A DNA stretch of 64,000 nt, from positions 1,054,001 to 1,118,000 of the forward strand of contig NC_018214.1 in assembly GCF_000219625.1 (NCBI RefSeq), given 5' to 3'. The stretch comes from Zymoseptoria tritici IPO323 (lineage: Eukaryota > Ascomycota > Dothideomycetes > Mycosphaerellales > Mycosphaerellaceae). The position numbers and the translations under genes were made by a program. Positions 53,979 to 64,000 of the stretch are shown piece after piece (within the stretch, counting starts at the first letter, position 1; the number at the start of each line of letters is the position of its first letter). The notes under the pieces are model-generated. The model had not been told where the DNA came from, made no database searches, and worked only from the letters and a program-made list of their open reading frames with translations.

Positions 53979-54860
53979 CTACCCGTTGCCGACTTCAGTC
54001 GTTCGTCGGAACACTATCGTCACCACACTTGAGCCAGTCTGTCCGCCAAAAGTGTACGTACGGTATTTCGCGTCGTCGAAGAAGGTGAGATCACCGCCCT
54101 CAGGCGCCAGCCAATCGATCAGCTCATCTTTCGTCCAATTGCACGATGTGATGACCAGGAAGTAGCCAGGCTTGATGAGTGCGACAACCTTTTCCAGGTA
54201 GACCTCGCATGGGTGCGGTGCTTGCGCTTCGTGGGGCATCAAAGATATGGCGTCGAAAGTCCCTTTATCGAGGACGGCATCAAACCCATCTTGCAGCCAG
54301 TCTCCAGGTTGTTCCGCGAGAATGTCCCATTGCTCGAAGCGAATCGAAGCATACTTTGAAGGCTTCTCGTTGCCGGCATCGTAATCTCCCTCTCCATCGT
54401 TGAGTGCCGCCAGCCGCTGTAAATCCACCTGACGCGCAAGTTGCACACTGGCTGGACTGTAGTCCACGCCTATCATATCTCCCGTCCATCTGACGCCATC
54501 CTCGTTTTCCTCCCGCAAGGCGAAGAGCATATGCCCATTACCTGTGCCCAGGTCCAAAAATCTGGAGGATTCTCGGTTTAAGAGTCCAAGTCCTTGCTCG
54601 TCGTACTCATTCAGCTTCATGAGCACAGTATCTTCTGCGTTGCTGTCTTCGAACCAGACCGTTCCTTCATCTTCGCCATCGTCTTCAAAATTTCGAATTT
54701 CGCGGGCATAGGCAGCCTCCCAGCTGTGACACATCAGCACATATTCATATGAATCGCGGCGAGTCACCTACTATTCTTTTGTGCCCAGCTCGCTCGGATC
54801 AAGCAGTTTGCGGCTGTTTTGCACCTCCTGTAACGACGCTGGGTTTTCTACAGTGGCCAT
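53979..54860 (-). CDS. EFM4: Elongation factor 1A lysine methyltransferase (Efm4/See1-like)
   Basis: Two exons, 54860-54772 and 54723-53979, 48-nt intron, giving 277 residues. The splice joins ELGTKEY to WEAAYAREIRNF, the family's opening signature. The SAM-binding fold shows FLDLGTGNGHMLFALRE (motif I) and IGVDYSPASVQLAR (post I); FDAVLDKGTFDAISL is the DxGxxD-like motif IV and YLEKVVALIKPGYFLVITSCNWTKDEL closes the core. Efm4 methylates a lysine of translation elongation factor eEF1A in the cytosol. An acidic loop (EDDGEDEGTVWFEDS) follows the first helix, as in relatives. Divergent from the PXB gene across 352 bp. Confidence 0.92.
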
Positions 54861-55212
54861 GTCGTTCTTTCAGCGCAAATTTGGCATCCGAGATGTCGGC
54901 GTTTGAGGCTGGAAGAGTGTGCTCCTCAAGATCTCATCTCGCACCCCGCCGCGATCCAGCCAGATGGCAGATCAAATTCACGATTCTCACGAACGACCCC
55001 GGTTTTAGAGGCTTGTGATGAAATCTGTCGTGATGAAAGCGAAGTCGGTACTGACAACTCAGCATCGGGTTCGTCTCGCCTCCCCACGTCATTGGCTTTC
55101 CTACTTTCCTCGACAAATTCCTGCGATCCAACAACTTCAAACGCATTGACCTAAGGCATCGAATTATCGACACCTGCCCTGAGAAGCGTTCCTCACAAAC
55201 AAGTGGAAAATC

Positions 55213-57188
55213 ATGGCAGAGTCCGACAGCAGCGGACTTACTGCCGAACAGTCAGATGCCTTGCTCGACGTTCTAACGCATCACGAAACCTACCAAGAGA
55301 TTGAGGACTTCAAAACACCAGGCGCCATATTCAACTACGGACCGCCATTCCAAGACGATCTCAACTCATCCCAGGCGCCGATATTACAAGCTCTACTCTC
55401 AAAATTCGTGCTCAAGCTTCCTGGTCTGCGCGATGTTCCAGCTGAATTCTGGAAAGGTCGGATAGAGAAACTGATCCAGGAGTTGGCAGAGGCTGAGCTG
55501 AGTGAGAGTTACGACAAGGGCGTCCTTGGAATCCGGAAGACTCTGGCAACTGCTATCTCGGCGCTGATCGAGTACCCTGCTCGAGGCATTCTATCCTTTC
55601 CCAAGCAGCCAATCGACCGGTCTCGAAAATATGATGTCGCGAACGCCGACGATGTGCTACAGGCTTGGAAGGATTGCGTGCAGGACTTGGTGTACGGAGA
55701 CCTCATTGATCGATTGGTGCAGCGAGTCGCAGAGACCGACGACCTGACAAAGCACGAGACGTTGGTCCAAGCCTTTCACGAGTTCATCCTGGTGAACCTG
55801 GCATCGATCATGCATTACACATTGGTCCTCTCACCAGAGGGTGCTAGCATTGTACGAATGATTGAAAACGTACATAACCTTCTCCCGTACACCATCATGC
55901 GGCAAACACTGAAGATTGGTAATGTTGCCACGATGCTGAGTGGCTTGGTGCGTGTAGTCCTTGCAAAAGCTAGCATGGCGAGTGTCACCAATTGGATGGG
56001 CTTGAGCAGTGGTGCCGATGAGGGAATGAATTTGCTTCAACAGTGAGTGCCATCACAAAGGAAAAATCTGCAACACTGACTCTGTCCAGGATCATCTCAC
56101 AGGTACTTGGCTGGGATAAGCGTGAGCTCAAAAAGCGTGCCGACAAGCTCGAGAAAGATAAGGATGGTCCGCCGAAGGAGGTCCAGGACGAGCTGAAAGA
56201 CTGGATCAAGCGTAGCAGAGCTGAGCACGAAGAATGTCGTACGCGGAGTCGAGAGTCGAACATGTCGATTGTGGCGGTCATCTTGTCATTGTCGTCTGTC
56301 TCGGCAGATCTCTCACCACTACAGCACGACAAGGCTCACGAGTATCTGTCGGTCATTCTGGCGATCCGAGACCGACAGGAGATCGTCCGCGTGATGTGCA
56401 AGAGAAATCCCGATATTTTGACAGCTGCCATCAGAGAAGCCGTGGACGCATACACACCAATGATCCGCCATGTTCATCAGGCCGTGAACCTCTCGGATAC
56501 TCTCTGGGATTTTGAGCGGTTCCTCACAGACATGCTTAGTGTTGCCAAGCCCAAAGGATCCAAAGGGCAGGAGAAGGCTCCGAGCGTGGAGGACTTTGTC
56601 GATCTACTGCATCGGCATCAGAGTAGCGTCCACAAATTCCTCCATCAGGCGGCAAAGAACGGCAAAGAGATGGTGTCATGGTGGCAAGACTACGCTCACA
56701 AAGCTGTAGCTCAATTCAGATGCGATGAGACGCCGCCTTCAAGTGCCTCGGTAGTGTCCGACAAGATGACGATGGGAGGAGCGAAGACAGCCATGCACGA
56801 GGAGTTCGCGAAGCTGTCACAAGATGACCAGAAGGTGGTCAAGCAAGAACTGGAGGCGCATCGGAAGTATGTCGATGACATCCACACAGCCTCTGCAACT
56901 CGCATCAAAGCCGTCATCGAAAGAACTCGCTCCTCGCCTTTCGGACCTGGAGCCTTTCTCGCAAGGTGGCAGCAACTTCTGGATAACACGGTTGTCACTC
57001 CTGCTACCTTTCAAGGCCCGGTCCGGTATGGAAGCACTCAGAGCGTAAAGGCGGAGAACCGGAAAGATGTCGATGGGATTGAGCACGGCGGGAATGCGGT
57101 CAATGACAAACCAATCGCCGCACCGAAGGTCGACAACACGTTAAGACTCCTTGCGGCGCAATTCCGGACGGCACTGGTGCAGGGATGA
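55213..57188 (+). CDS. PXB/DUF3818 protein lacking a visible PX domain
   Basis: Two exons, 55213-56042 and 56090-57188, 47-nt intron, giving 642 residues. Residues about 10-140 match the PX-associated PXB domain (LTAEQSDALLDVLTHHETYQEIEDFKTPGAI, YGPPF). The rest resembles DUF3818, which accompanies PXB in fungal proteins such as yeast Ypr097w (Lec1), linked to phosphoinositide binding and sterol distribution. In those proteins a PX lipid-binding domain lies between the two; here I see no RRYSDF-like or PPK motif. Hydrophobic helices near 205-260 could contact membrane, and lysine-rich DKRELKKRADKLEKDKDG follows. Lipid-related role is inferred. Confidence 0.8.
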
Positions 57189-60100
57189 ACAACCGCCACT
57201 TTGGATGACGGACAACCTGCTGCGGAAGAGACATTCAATCCCACCTATGGTTGATTGGAAGGCAAGGATGAAGCTTGTACATTGCTGGACGTGCCTCGCA
57301 GAATATTGCTCGATCATGTCGAGTATACCAGGATACTGCTCGGAGTTGGGCGCGAGGCAGGTGCCACAGTATTCGCTCAAAGGGGTTGACTGAAATACGC
57401 TAGACGCCTGACATCTCAGCTCACTTGCACATTGACACTCAAATATTGAATATGTGCGCTACAGCGCCTCTCTGTCGGGCCTAAAGCGTTCTCGTTGATT
57501 GGTGCTCGCAGTCTGAGGGCGGTCCAGGTGAGGTAGTACGGACCTGTTATGTCGTTCCAAGATTGCCACCCCAAGGTGATTCCTGCTCGCGCTTTGATTT
57601 TCGATCGATGTTCACCCTACTCCGTTCTCGGTGGTAGACTAATGCCCGGAACTTGGGAGCGTCATGTGCAATGTGAACAAGACTCTAGACCGCGAAAAGC
57701 TCCCACGGTCCTCTTCCGTATTTACTTCTCGCCCCGCCGAAGTCAAAATCCGCCCAGGGCCCAGGCCAGGCCTTCTCATACTCGGCATACTTAGGCGAAA
57801 GTGAGCGCTCGCTCCGTTGGCGAGTCATCAATGGATGATATCCACATTAGAGATTCAGTCGCTCTGTCGTCCGCGTGCTGCGTCATGGGACTTCGTGAAA
57901 CAGACGCCACGCAAAGTAGCTTCGGTCTTCCCTTTTTCGAAGCATAGATGTTGATTGGTGTGCTGAGCGAGGTGCAGCGCAGATCGGGCACCGTCGAAGC
58001 ACGTCTAGCATTGTCTGCATGCAGACATTGCAAACGAAAAAGACTTGTCACTTGTGAGACCGTCCGGGGCGTCGGTGACTGACAATGGCTGTCGAAGACG
58101 GTAACAGTCGGGAACGTCGGGGCCGCGTACCAGGCATACAGGTCTGTGAGACGAGTAGAAAGGGTCTGAATCGAGGCTAGAGCGAGGGAACTAATAAGGG
58201 ATGGCTGCAATCGTGAAAAAAGCCAAGCCTTGTCGCTAATCCAACCACTTCCTCATCGGACCACTGTTGGCGACGAGGATCCTCGTTGCATTGGTCTGAT
58301 TTGTCCGGCCGGTGTTGCAACTAGCGGAAGGACGCAGCTGGGTTGTGAAGAACTGCAGGGGCAGTAGGATCCGCAGCTGCGTGGATTCGGTCGAGGACTC
58401 GGGGCAGTGATGACGAGCCAAGTCCACTCCCGACCAGAAGCGCGCCCGCCTTCCAAATATAAGTGGTCCATTACGAAGTTCTACACACACCTTGCTCGTC
58501 TGGGCGTCAGCCCACTTCTCTACCAAGTGGGTTTCTGGCAGTGGTTGAATCAGACCGCTCCACCATTCTTTCAAACAGTGTGTACGTGCTGAATGCTGAT
58601 GAAGGTCTCTCTTCGAAGGGCATAATTGGGCGCGGTATGGGGCATGATTGGGTGCGGTATGAGACCTCGTCGTTCTTAAAGAGGTGCTCTTGCATCGAGG
58701 CCGCATATGCTTTGACGCCGGGGACAGGTGCCCCTGCACGCTTCTTTGATCCGGCGACTTGCAAAGACTTTTCTCGTTGTCTTCCTCTCGTTGTCTTCCT
58801 CTCGTTTCGCCCTCTCGTTCACCCGCTCGTGTCACCGTAACGAACGCGTTGGGACGTGGCTATCTTCTTCCAATGCCAAACGTATCGAAGCACGTTCTTG
58901 AGCTACGACAGGTTTCCCTTCGACTACCGACCCGTGAATGGGTCATGGGGGGCCACGACAGTCCAGGAGCAGACGTGCAAGTCGCGGGCGATGGTTGAGC
59001 GTTGACAACACCCTTCTCTCAGCCTGAGGGACTGGGCCATCGAGTTTCTGGCTGCGTGTCCAGTTATTGTCGAATACGCCTCATCGGGACCAGAACGACC
59101 GGTCAGCTCTGGCAACCTGGAAGGTCAGATCAGCAGCAAGACAGGTCTGATCTGTAGCCAACGCCATTCGATGACTCCGACGACGGTACCAACACCTCAA
59201 CACGCGTTCCAAATGGCAACAGCACCGACGAGCTCAGGAACCACTTGCTCCCCGCAACCTGGCATTGATCGAATGAGTCTGGACCCACACTCCAACACGT
59301 TGCCGGGTCACGAGACTGGTTCACGCGCAGGCGAAGACGTCTGACGTACAACATGGACGAACGAGTGGCGCTGGCAAGAGAACATACGCGTCTTACAAGC
59401 AAAGGCTGGTCCTGGACTGTCCATCAACGATGCTGGCCTTGATACCTTTGCCTTGTTGCTCACCGACAAGCGCACCTTGCGCTCTACCAGGCACCAGCAC
59501 GACTTGTCTATTGTAGTGCAACAGCTCTGCCTGCCACTTCCTTCTTCATCGGCTCCTCCAAGCGCGAGCTAACGGTCCTTTACCCGTAGCCTTGCGCTCA
59601 ATGATCGCAGCTTCTGCGAGCGGTGTAGTTCAACGGCCTGGACAGCCCGAACACGCGACCGTGGCCGTCTCCATATCACAAAGCTGAGTTACTCGGTGCC
59701 TGGCCGGGCGAGGACTCCGAGGAGTTTCGTGGAACCTTGCTGCTCTCGATGGTCTGCGCATACCACCGACAAGCTGGCCAGAGCCACAAGCCGATCTGAG
59801 AGGTTTTCCCATGCCTTTCGTGGGCGCTTTGGGTCACTGGAGAAAGATGTTGGAACTATAAAAAAGAGGAGGGACCATTGTTGCCACGCTCGGGCGAAAT
59901 CTCCTGTCGCGGCGGACGGGATTCCTGGCCCTAGCGCTTTCGAGGACACCTCGAGCACAGAGAAGAGAGCAACGTCATCCTCTTCTGGCCGAAACAACAA
60001 TCAAGAAGATTACATTGAGTGCCTTGAAGGCCGTTCGCGAAGGAACTGCAACTCCGAGAACGCGGAGCCAGCTCCGGCAAAGATCGATCGTACCCATGTC

Positions 60101-60979
60101 AGATCAGCCTTTGATTCCCGCACGTGTCATTGGTCACAAAGAGATGTGAGCTAGGAGACGTTTGCATGTGCTCGCTGCCTTCTCCGAGCATCGAGGGAGA
60201 GGCCAGTCCATCACGAAGAAGCGACATCGACATCCACATCCAACGGGAACATCTCCGAGAAGAGCTGAGGCATCCGCCAGGGACGCAGTCAGTCTCTTTG
60301 GTGCGAGGACTGGGAAAAGGCGCGTAAGAGATCTCCTCGCTGGTACAGAAGACCCTGTAACACAATGCGTGTGACGCCTCTCCCTCAGCCCTATCCTCCA
60401 GCCGCAGTCAAAGGAGTACCTCAAGTACCTCTGTCTACTCCACCATCTGGAATCTCACCCGCGGCCGGGCGGAAATGACGGCATCTTGTCCTTCATTGGA
60501 AGCGGCAAGACAACGGACTAGCGGATGGCCGCAGTGAGGTCTTCGCTCCGTGCAAGACCCACTCCTCGAGTCACCACAGTCGTCTGGCATATTCGCAGTT
60601 CACTGAGCAGAGTGCGGAGATCAGCGGCGCCTAGTAGCTCTCTCTCACAAGTGGTCATCTAAGCATTGGAACTTGGACCTACCAATGCATGGTTTCTTAC
60701 CATTCCTCGTATTTACGGTCAGGATTCGCAGCGCGATCGATACAAGGAACCATGCTACGTCCGTCCTAGGTCGTGTTGGACGAAGCGCAACGTGACCTAC
60801 ATATCCGTGTCCTGCTTTGACCGATATTTGCTCCTTTCCCTTCTCTATCCATTTCCACCTAGCGGTCCGAAATATTGCAAACACATCGCTGTCAGCAGCC
60901 TGCTGCTGAATCGGTCTATCTTTCGCCCTTTCCCTCGAACTTTCCAAAACGAACAAAAGTGTTATACCATTCCAGCACT
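57189..60979. other. 3.8-kb gene-poor stretch
   Basis: No gene with family motifs or convincing splicing. Base composition and CpA/TpG use are ordinary, so it is not a RIP-mutated transposon. A near-repeat (ATTGGGCGCGGTATG then ATTGGGTGCGGTATG) lies at about 58625-58660, and CTCGTTGTCTTCCT occurs twice near 58770-58800. One weak frame is listed separately. Confidence 0.45.
57791..58210 (-). CDS. Weak hypothetical frame with signal-peptide-like start
   Basis: 139 codons beginning MQPSLISSLALASIQTLS, a possible but weakly hydrophobic signal peptide. The body is Ser/Thr/Arg-rich with five cysteines and no recognisable domain. No intron support. It may be a chance frame; listed because it is the best candidate in the gene-poor stretch. 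Confidence 0.2.
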   Translation of the reverse strand: MQPSLISSLALASIQTLSTRLTDLYAWYAAPTFPTVTVFDSHCQSPTPRTVSQVTSLFRLQCLHADNARRASTVPDLRCTSLSTPINIYASKKGRPKLLCVASVSRSPMTQHADDRATESLMWISSIDDSPTERALTFA

Positions 60980-61579
60980 ATGCCTCCGCCAACGCTTGGC
61001 CTCACCAACGTCCTGCTCATCACTCTGGCAGTCGCACCAACAGTCATCGGAAGACTCCATAATCATTCACGGTCACGGCTTGCCCTGAATGCACAATTCA
61101 CCAATGTTGTAAGCCAGCGGGCGATATTTTCCTTGCCAACCCGAGAAGGCGGTAAAACGTTCGTGACGTTCAGCCGCACATCGGCTGGATCTAACCATTG
61201 ACTTGCCATCTTTCAGTGTAAGCCAGGCAAGAACTCGTGGTGCGGAAAAGGATGTGACGGGCTTCCCGCGGAGTATCGAGACACGACCGTGAATATTCCT
61301 CCTCCTACGAATCTGGCTACGAATGGTCAACTCTACCACGCGAGCGGAAGTGACCAGTGGTGGTGCCTGCCTAATTGGGGCTGCCGGAAGCGGATGGGAC
61401 GCAGCAGATGGGTATGGCGAGGCAGACAGTGTGTGGAGGGCACAGAAAAGAGATTGGCCAGATGCTCGCGGAAGCTAAGGGTTGGTTGCAGCAAGGTGCA
61501 GTTCTTTGTCCTGGGTTGGATCTGCAGGTTTCAGTCGCCGCCCTACCCGAGCGAAGGATGTACCATCACTTGTCCATGA
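60980..61579 (+). CDS. Putative small secreted cysteine-rich protein
   Basis: Two exons, 60980-61108 and 61217-61579, 108-nt intron with GTAAGC donor and TTTCAG acceptor, phase 0, giving 163 residues. Residues 1-25 form a signal peptide (core VLLITLAVAPTVI). The mature part has eleven cysteines (WCGKGC, WWCLPNWGC, GCTITC and others) and is rich in Arg/Trp. Caution: in the second half a different frame (from about 61375) reads at least as naturally, so the C-terminal half may be wrong or a second intron may exist. No family recognised. Confidence 0.45.
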
Positions 61580-61939
61580 GGGGAATACCTTTCCTGTATA
61601 TCAGCTCGCCTGTAGAATGGTCACAAACATGATAGAGTCACAAGAGAAAGACCATGTATTGACAACACCAGAAAGCTTTGGACACAAAAGAGATTCATAA
61701 GGGGTATAGCATAGTAAGCGTTAAAGAATGCTCGGGTGTCGTGCAATCCTCCGATCCCCCAAAGCAGGACTCCTTTGCACATGAGAAAGTCTCTCCATCC
61801 CAGACCATGTCCCATGAGCAACCCACCGCCTCTTAGCCACAAGGCAACGCCTGCAGAACGTTCAAAGACCATGAATACACAATAGACTTTTATCGTCAAG
61901 TCATCAACTCACAAAGCCAGTAGCATTGCCCGTCCACGC
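61580..61939. other. Convergent 3' spacer
   Basis: 360 bp between the secreted-protein stop and the GRR1-like stop. No gene is supported; a 92-codon minus frame here has no motif. Confidence 0.4.
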
Positions 61940-64000
61940 CTAGTCGCCCATCGTATCGCTTCCTTCGCCAAACGTGTCGTCCATATCGCCGTCGCCTTCG
62001 TCGAGAATGGTTGCACCAAGCATGCCCGTCACATGGTGTGCTGGGTTGCTGTGCACGATAAGAGGGTTGTCGTCAGCCCACATGATGCCACCGGTCGTTG
62101 CTGGTGCACTCTGGCTCAGGGTAGAGAAACCAAGGCCGTGATCATCCGCGCCGTGATGCATCGGAGGCACTGGTGGGAAAGGAATGTTGGAAGAAGGGCC
62201 AGGAATCACAGGAGTACCACCGGGAGGATACTGTCCGTTTCCGTGCACGTCGACGTTAACGACTGGTGTGTTACTGCCGTCCGAGTCAGGGTTCTGGTCG
62301 TCCATGTCGGCGTCGATCATGTCGCTGTCGTCGACGACGGATGATGTGACTGATCCTGAGTTTGCGGCGTGGTGTTTCTGCTCGTTGAGAAAGTCGCGGA
62401 GTCGAGCGACTCCGTTCCCGGAAAATACGCAAAAGACGTCCCGCTGATGTTCATTAAATTCCGGCGGCGCCTCTCGGCAGAACGCGAGAAGTTCGTCTCG
62501 CAAGAATGCTTGGACACCCGTCAAACTCAGGTGAGTGAGCTTCGGGCAGTTGTTGAGGAGGACATGAATTCCCTGCATTCTGTTAGTAAAGCTCAAACAC
62601 ATCCCTGCAGGCAAAACTTACATCGAGCGTGAGAAGAGTGCAATAGCTCAAGTGTACTCTCTCCAAGACATTGACGCCGTTCACTTTCCGACCGTTCTTG
62701 ACCTCACCAATCGCCAAGCTGTAGATGCTCCTGTCCGTGATCCCTGCGCACTTCACCAGTCCGATTCGCTTCAGCTTGGGTAGTCCAGCCAGCTTCATGA
62801 CGCTGTGGTCAGTCAGACTGCTGCAGCACGCCAAGTCGATATAGCGAATGCGATTGCACGACTTAGCGAGGGCCTCGACCGAAAGATCTGTGATCCGCGC
62901 GCAGTGTCCGAGATGGATGTAGTGTAGGTTCTTGCCCAACTTGGTGATAGCCATGACTGCACGATCGGTGATCTGTCTGCACTTCGCGAGGATGAGGTTT
63001 CGAAGGCGCGGGCAGCTCTGGACGATCTTCTCCACACCTTTGTCTCCCAGCTCGCTGCAGTCAGTGAGGTCTAAAATCCGTAGCGCGTCGAATGAGCGAC
63101 GGCCCTCCGGATTGCTCGGGATGTCCAGGAAAGCAGCATCGGTGATTCTTGAGCAGTGTGCCAGTCTCATCTCGCGCAAATGGCCGCATGACGATAGCAG
63201 CGCAGCGACTGACGGGCTCTCCAAATTCTGCAAGCCATAAAGATCGATTTCGAGTAGATGAGTGCTATGGGCCGCGACAGTCATGATGGACGCGTCCGTC
63301 AGCTGAGCGCAGTTGTTGAACTTCAGACGTTTCAGATGGCGGCAGTTCCTCGCAATGGCCACGATCGAGGCGTCCGTGAGCTTCTTGCATCCCGTCACAT
63401 TCAGGCCTTGCAGCCGCAGACAATTGTCCGCCACCGCCATCATCGTTTTGTCCGTCAGTTGATCCAGTCCAGTCACGTCGAGTGCAAGCAAACTCCGGTT
63501 CCCGTCCACCAAAGGCTGCAAGCTCAGGTCCGTAAGTTTGCAGCAATTCGTCAAGGTCAAACGCTCGATGCGCTTGCACTCAGACATTCCCATAAGAGTT
63601 CCGTCGCTGACCTGACCCGCCAGTGTGGACATATTCAATCGCTTGACCAGGTCCTGGTAGGCGAAGAATTTGTTGCTCTGCCGGATCGACTGCATGACGC
63701 TGTGTATGCTATCCCATTTGCTCATGGCCGGTCTGTGCCACAGCAGTCCCACGCTATTCCTCGCCCACTCCTTTGAGACGAGCAGACAGTTCTGAAGGTC
63801 CCGTGTCGATGTGAGGCGGGAGAAGATGCTGATGAGCAGTTCCGCGGGCAGCCTATGCACCGGGGATACGCGGCATCGCTCTTCGTATTCTCGCCGCATG
63901 GCAGCATCGTAGGAGAGGTCGGCGGACATGTCCGCACCGAGTGAGGATTGCGAGTCGTTTGCTTGAATCATGAAGGAGTCGTTATCATCGTCTGGGCCGC
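61940..64000 (-). CDS. GRR1: GRR1-like F-box/leucine-rich-repeat protein, 5' end outside window
   Basis: Exons >64000-62622 and 62572-61940, 49-nt intron with GTAAGT donor and CTAAC branch; at least 670 residues. An F-box near VHRLPAELLISIFSRLTSTRDLQNCLLVSKEWARN binds Skp1 in an SCF ubiquitin ligase. It is followed by about a dozen cysteine-containing LRRs (repeating LxxLxLxxCxxITDxxVxAL) that bind substrate. The C-terminal 120 residues are Asp/Asn/Pro/Gly-rich. Yeast Grr1 targets G1 cyclins and glucose-sensing regulators; a similar role is inferred. The frame stays open beyond the ATG at 63971 to the window end with DDDND-type acidic sequence, so the true start is most likely upstream. Confidence 0.92.

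Noticed and set aside
59618..59700. tRNA A-box-like word (TAGTTCAACGG)
   Set aside because: No B-box (GGTTCGANTCC-like) follows at a suitable distance and no cloverleaf can be drawn.

Overview
The window is nuclear DNA of a filamentous ascomycete (Pezizomycotina). The evidence is short GT-AG introns of about 48-102 nt with CTAAC-type branch sites, fungal-only families (a PtaB-like LIM-binding protein, a Git3-type GPCR, a PXB/DUF3818 protein, a PHOa-type acid phosphatase, a cytochrome b5/acyl-CoA dehydrogenase fusion), and repeat-induced point mutation (RIP) of transposons. A Dothideomycete is my best guess, but that is inference.

Layout. 1-13.6 kb is a gene-rich arm: the C-terminal part of a K+/H+ antiporter, a patatin lipase, a cupin, the cyt b5-acyl-CoA dehydrogenase, 6-phosphogluconolactonase, an unassigned TPR-like protein and a small secreted cysteine-rich protein. 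14,428-33,137 is one nested transposon block. 33.1-57.2 kb is gene-rich again: PtaB-like LIM-binding protein, GPI14, CCC1, acid phosphatase, dynactin p62, Nudix hydrolase, alpha/beta hydrolase, Git3-like GPCR, kynurenine aminotransferase, EFM4 and a PXB/DUF3818 protein. 57.2-61.0 kb is gene-poor, followed by a second small secreted candidate and a GRR1-type F-box/LRR protein cut by the window end.

The transposon block resolves completely. A Mutator-like element (MULE) has 61-bp terminal inverted repeats and a 9-bp target duplication. Two Ty3/gypsy chromoviruses sit inside it: one of 8,463 bp (302-bp LTRs, TSD TCGTT) and one of 6,932 bp (215-bp LTRs, TSD GGGAT). Removing both leaves a 3,305-bp MULE whose minus-strand transposase frame rejoins across the second insertion. 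Coding parts of all three are riddled with TAG/TAA because CpA and TpG have been almost eliminated while CpG is kept, the RIP signature. Both retroelements also carry a coherent antisense reading frame between pol and the 3' LTR, which is the least expected feature here.

The host genes are mostly unlinked housekeeping functions (lipid use, pentose phosphate pathway, GPI anchors, iron storage, phosphate scavenging, dynein transport, ubiquitin ligase, signalling). I see no biosynthetic cluster, CRISPR, tRNA or rRNA. Exon joins were worked out by hand from splice sites and reading phase.
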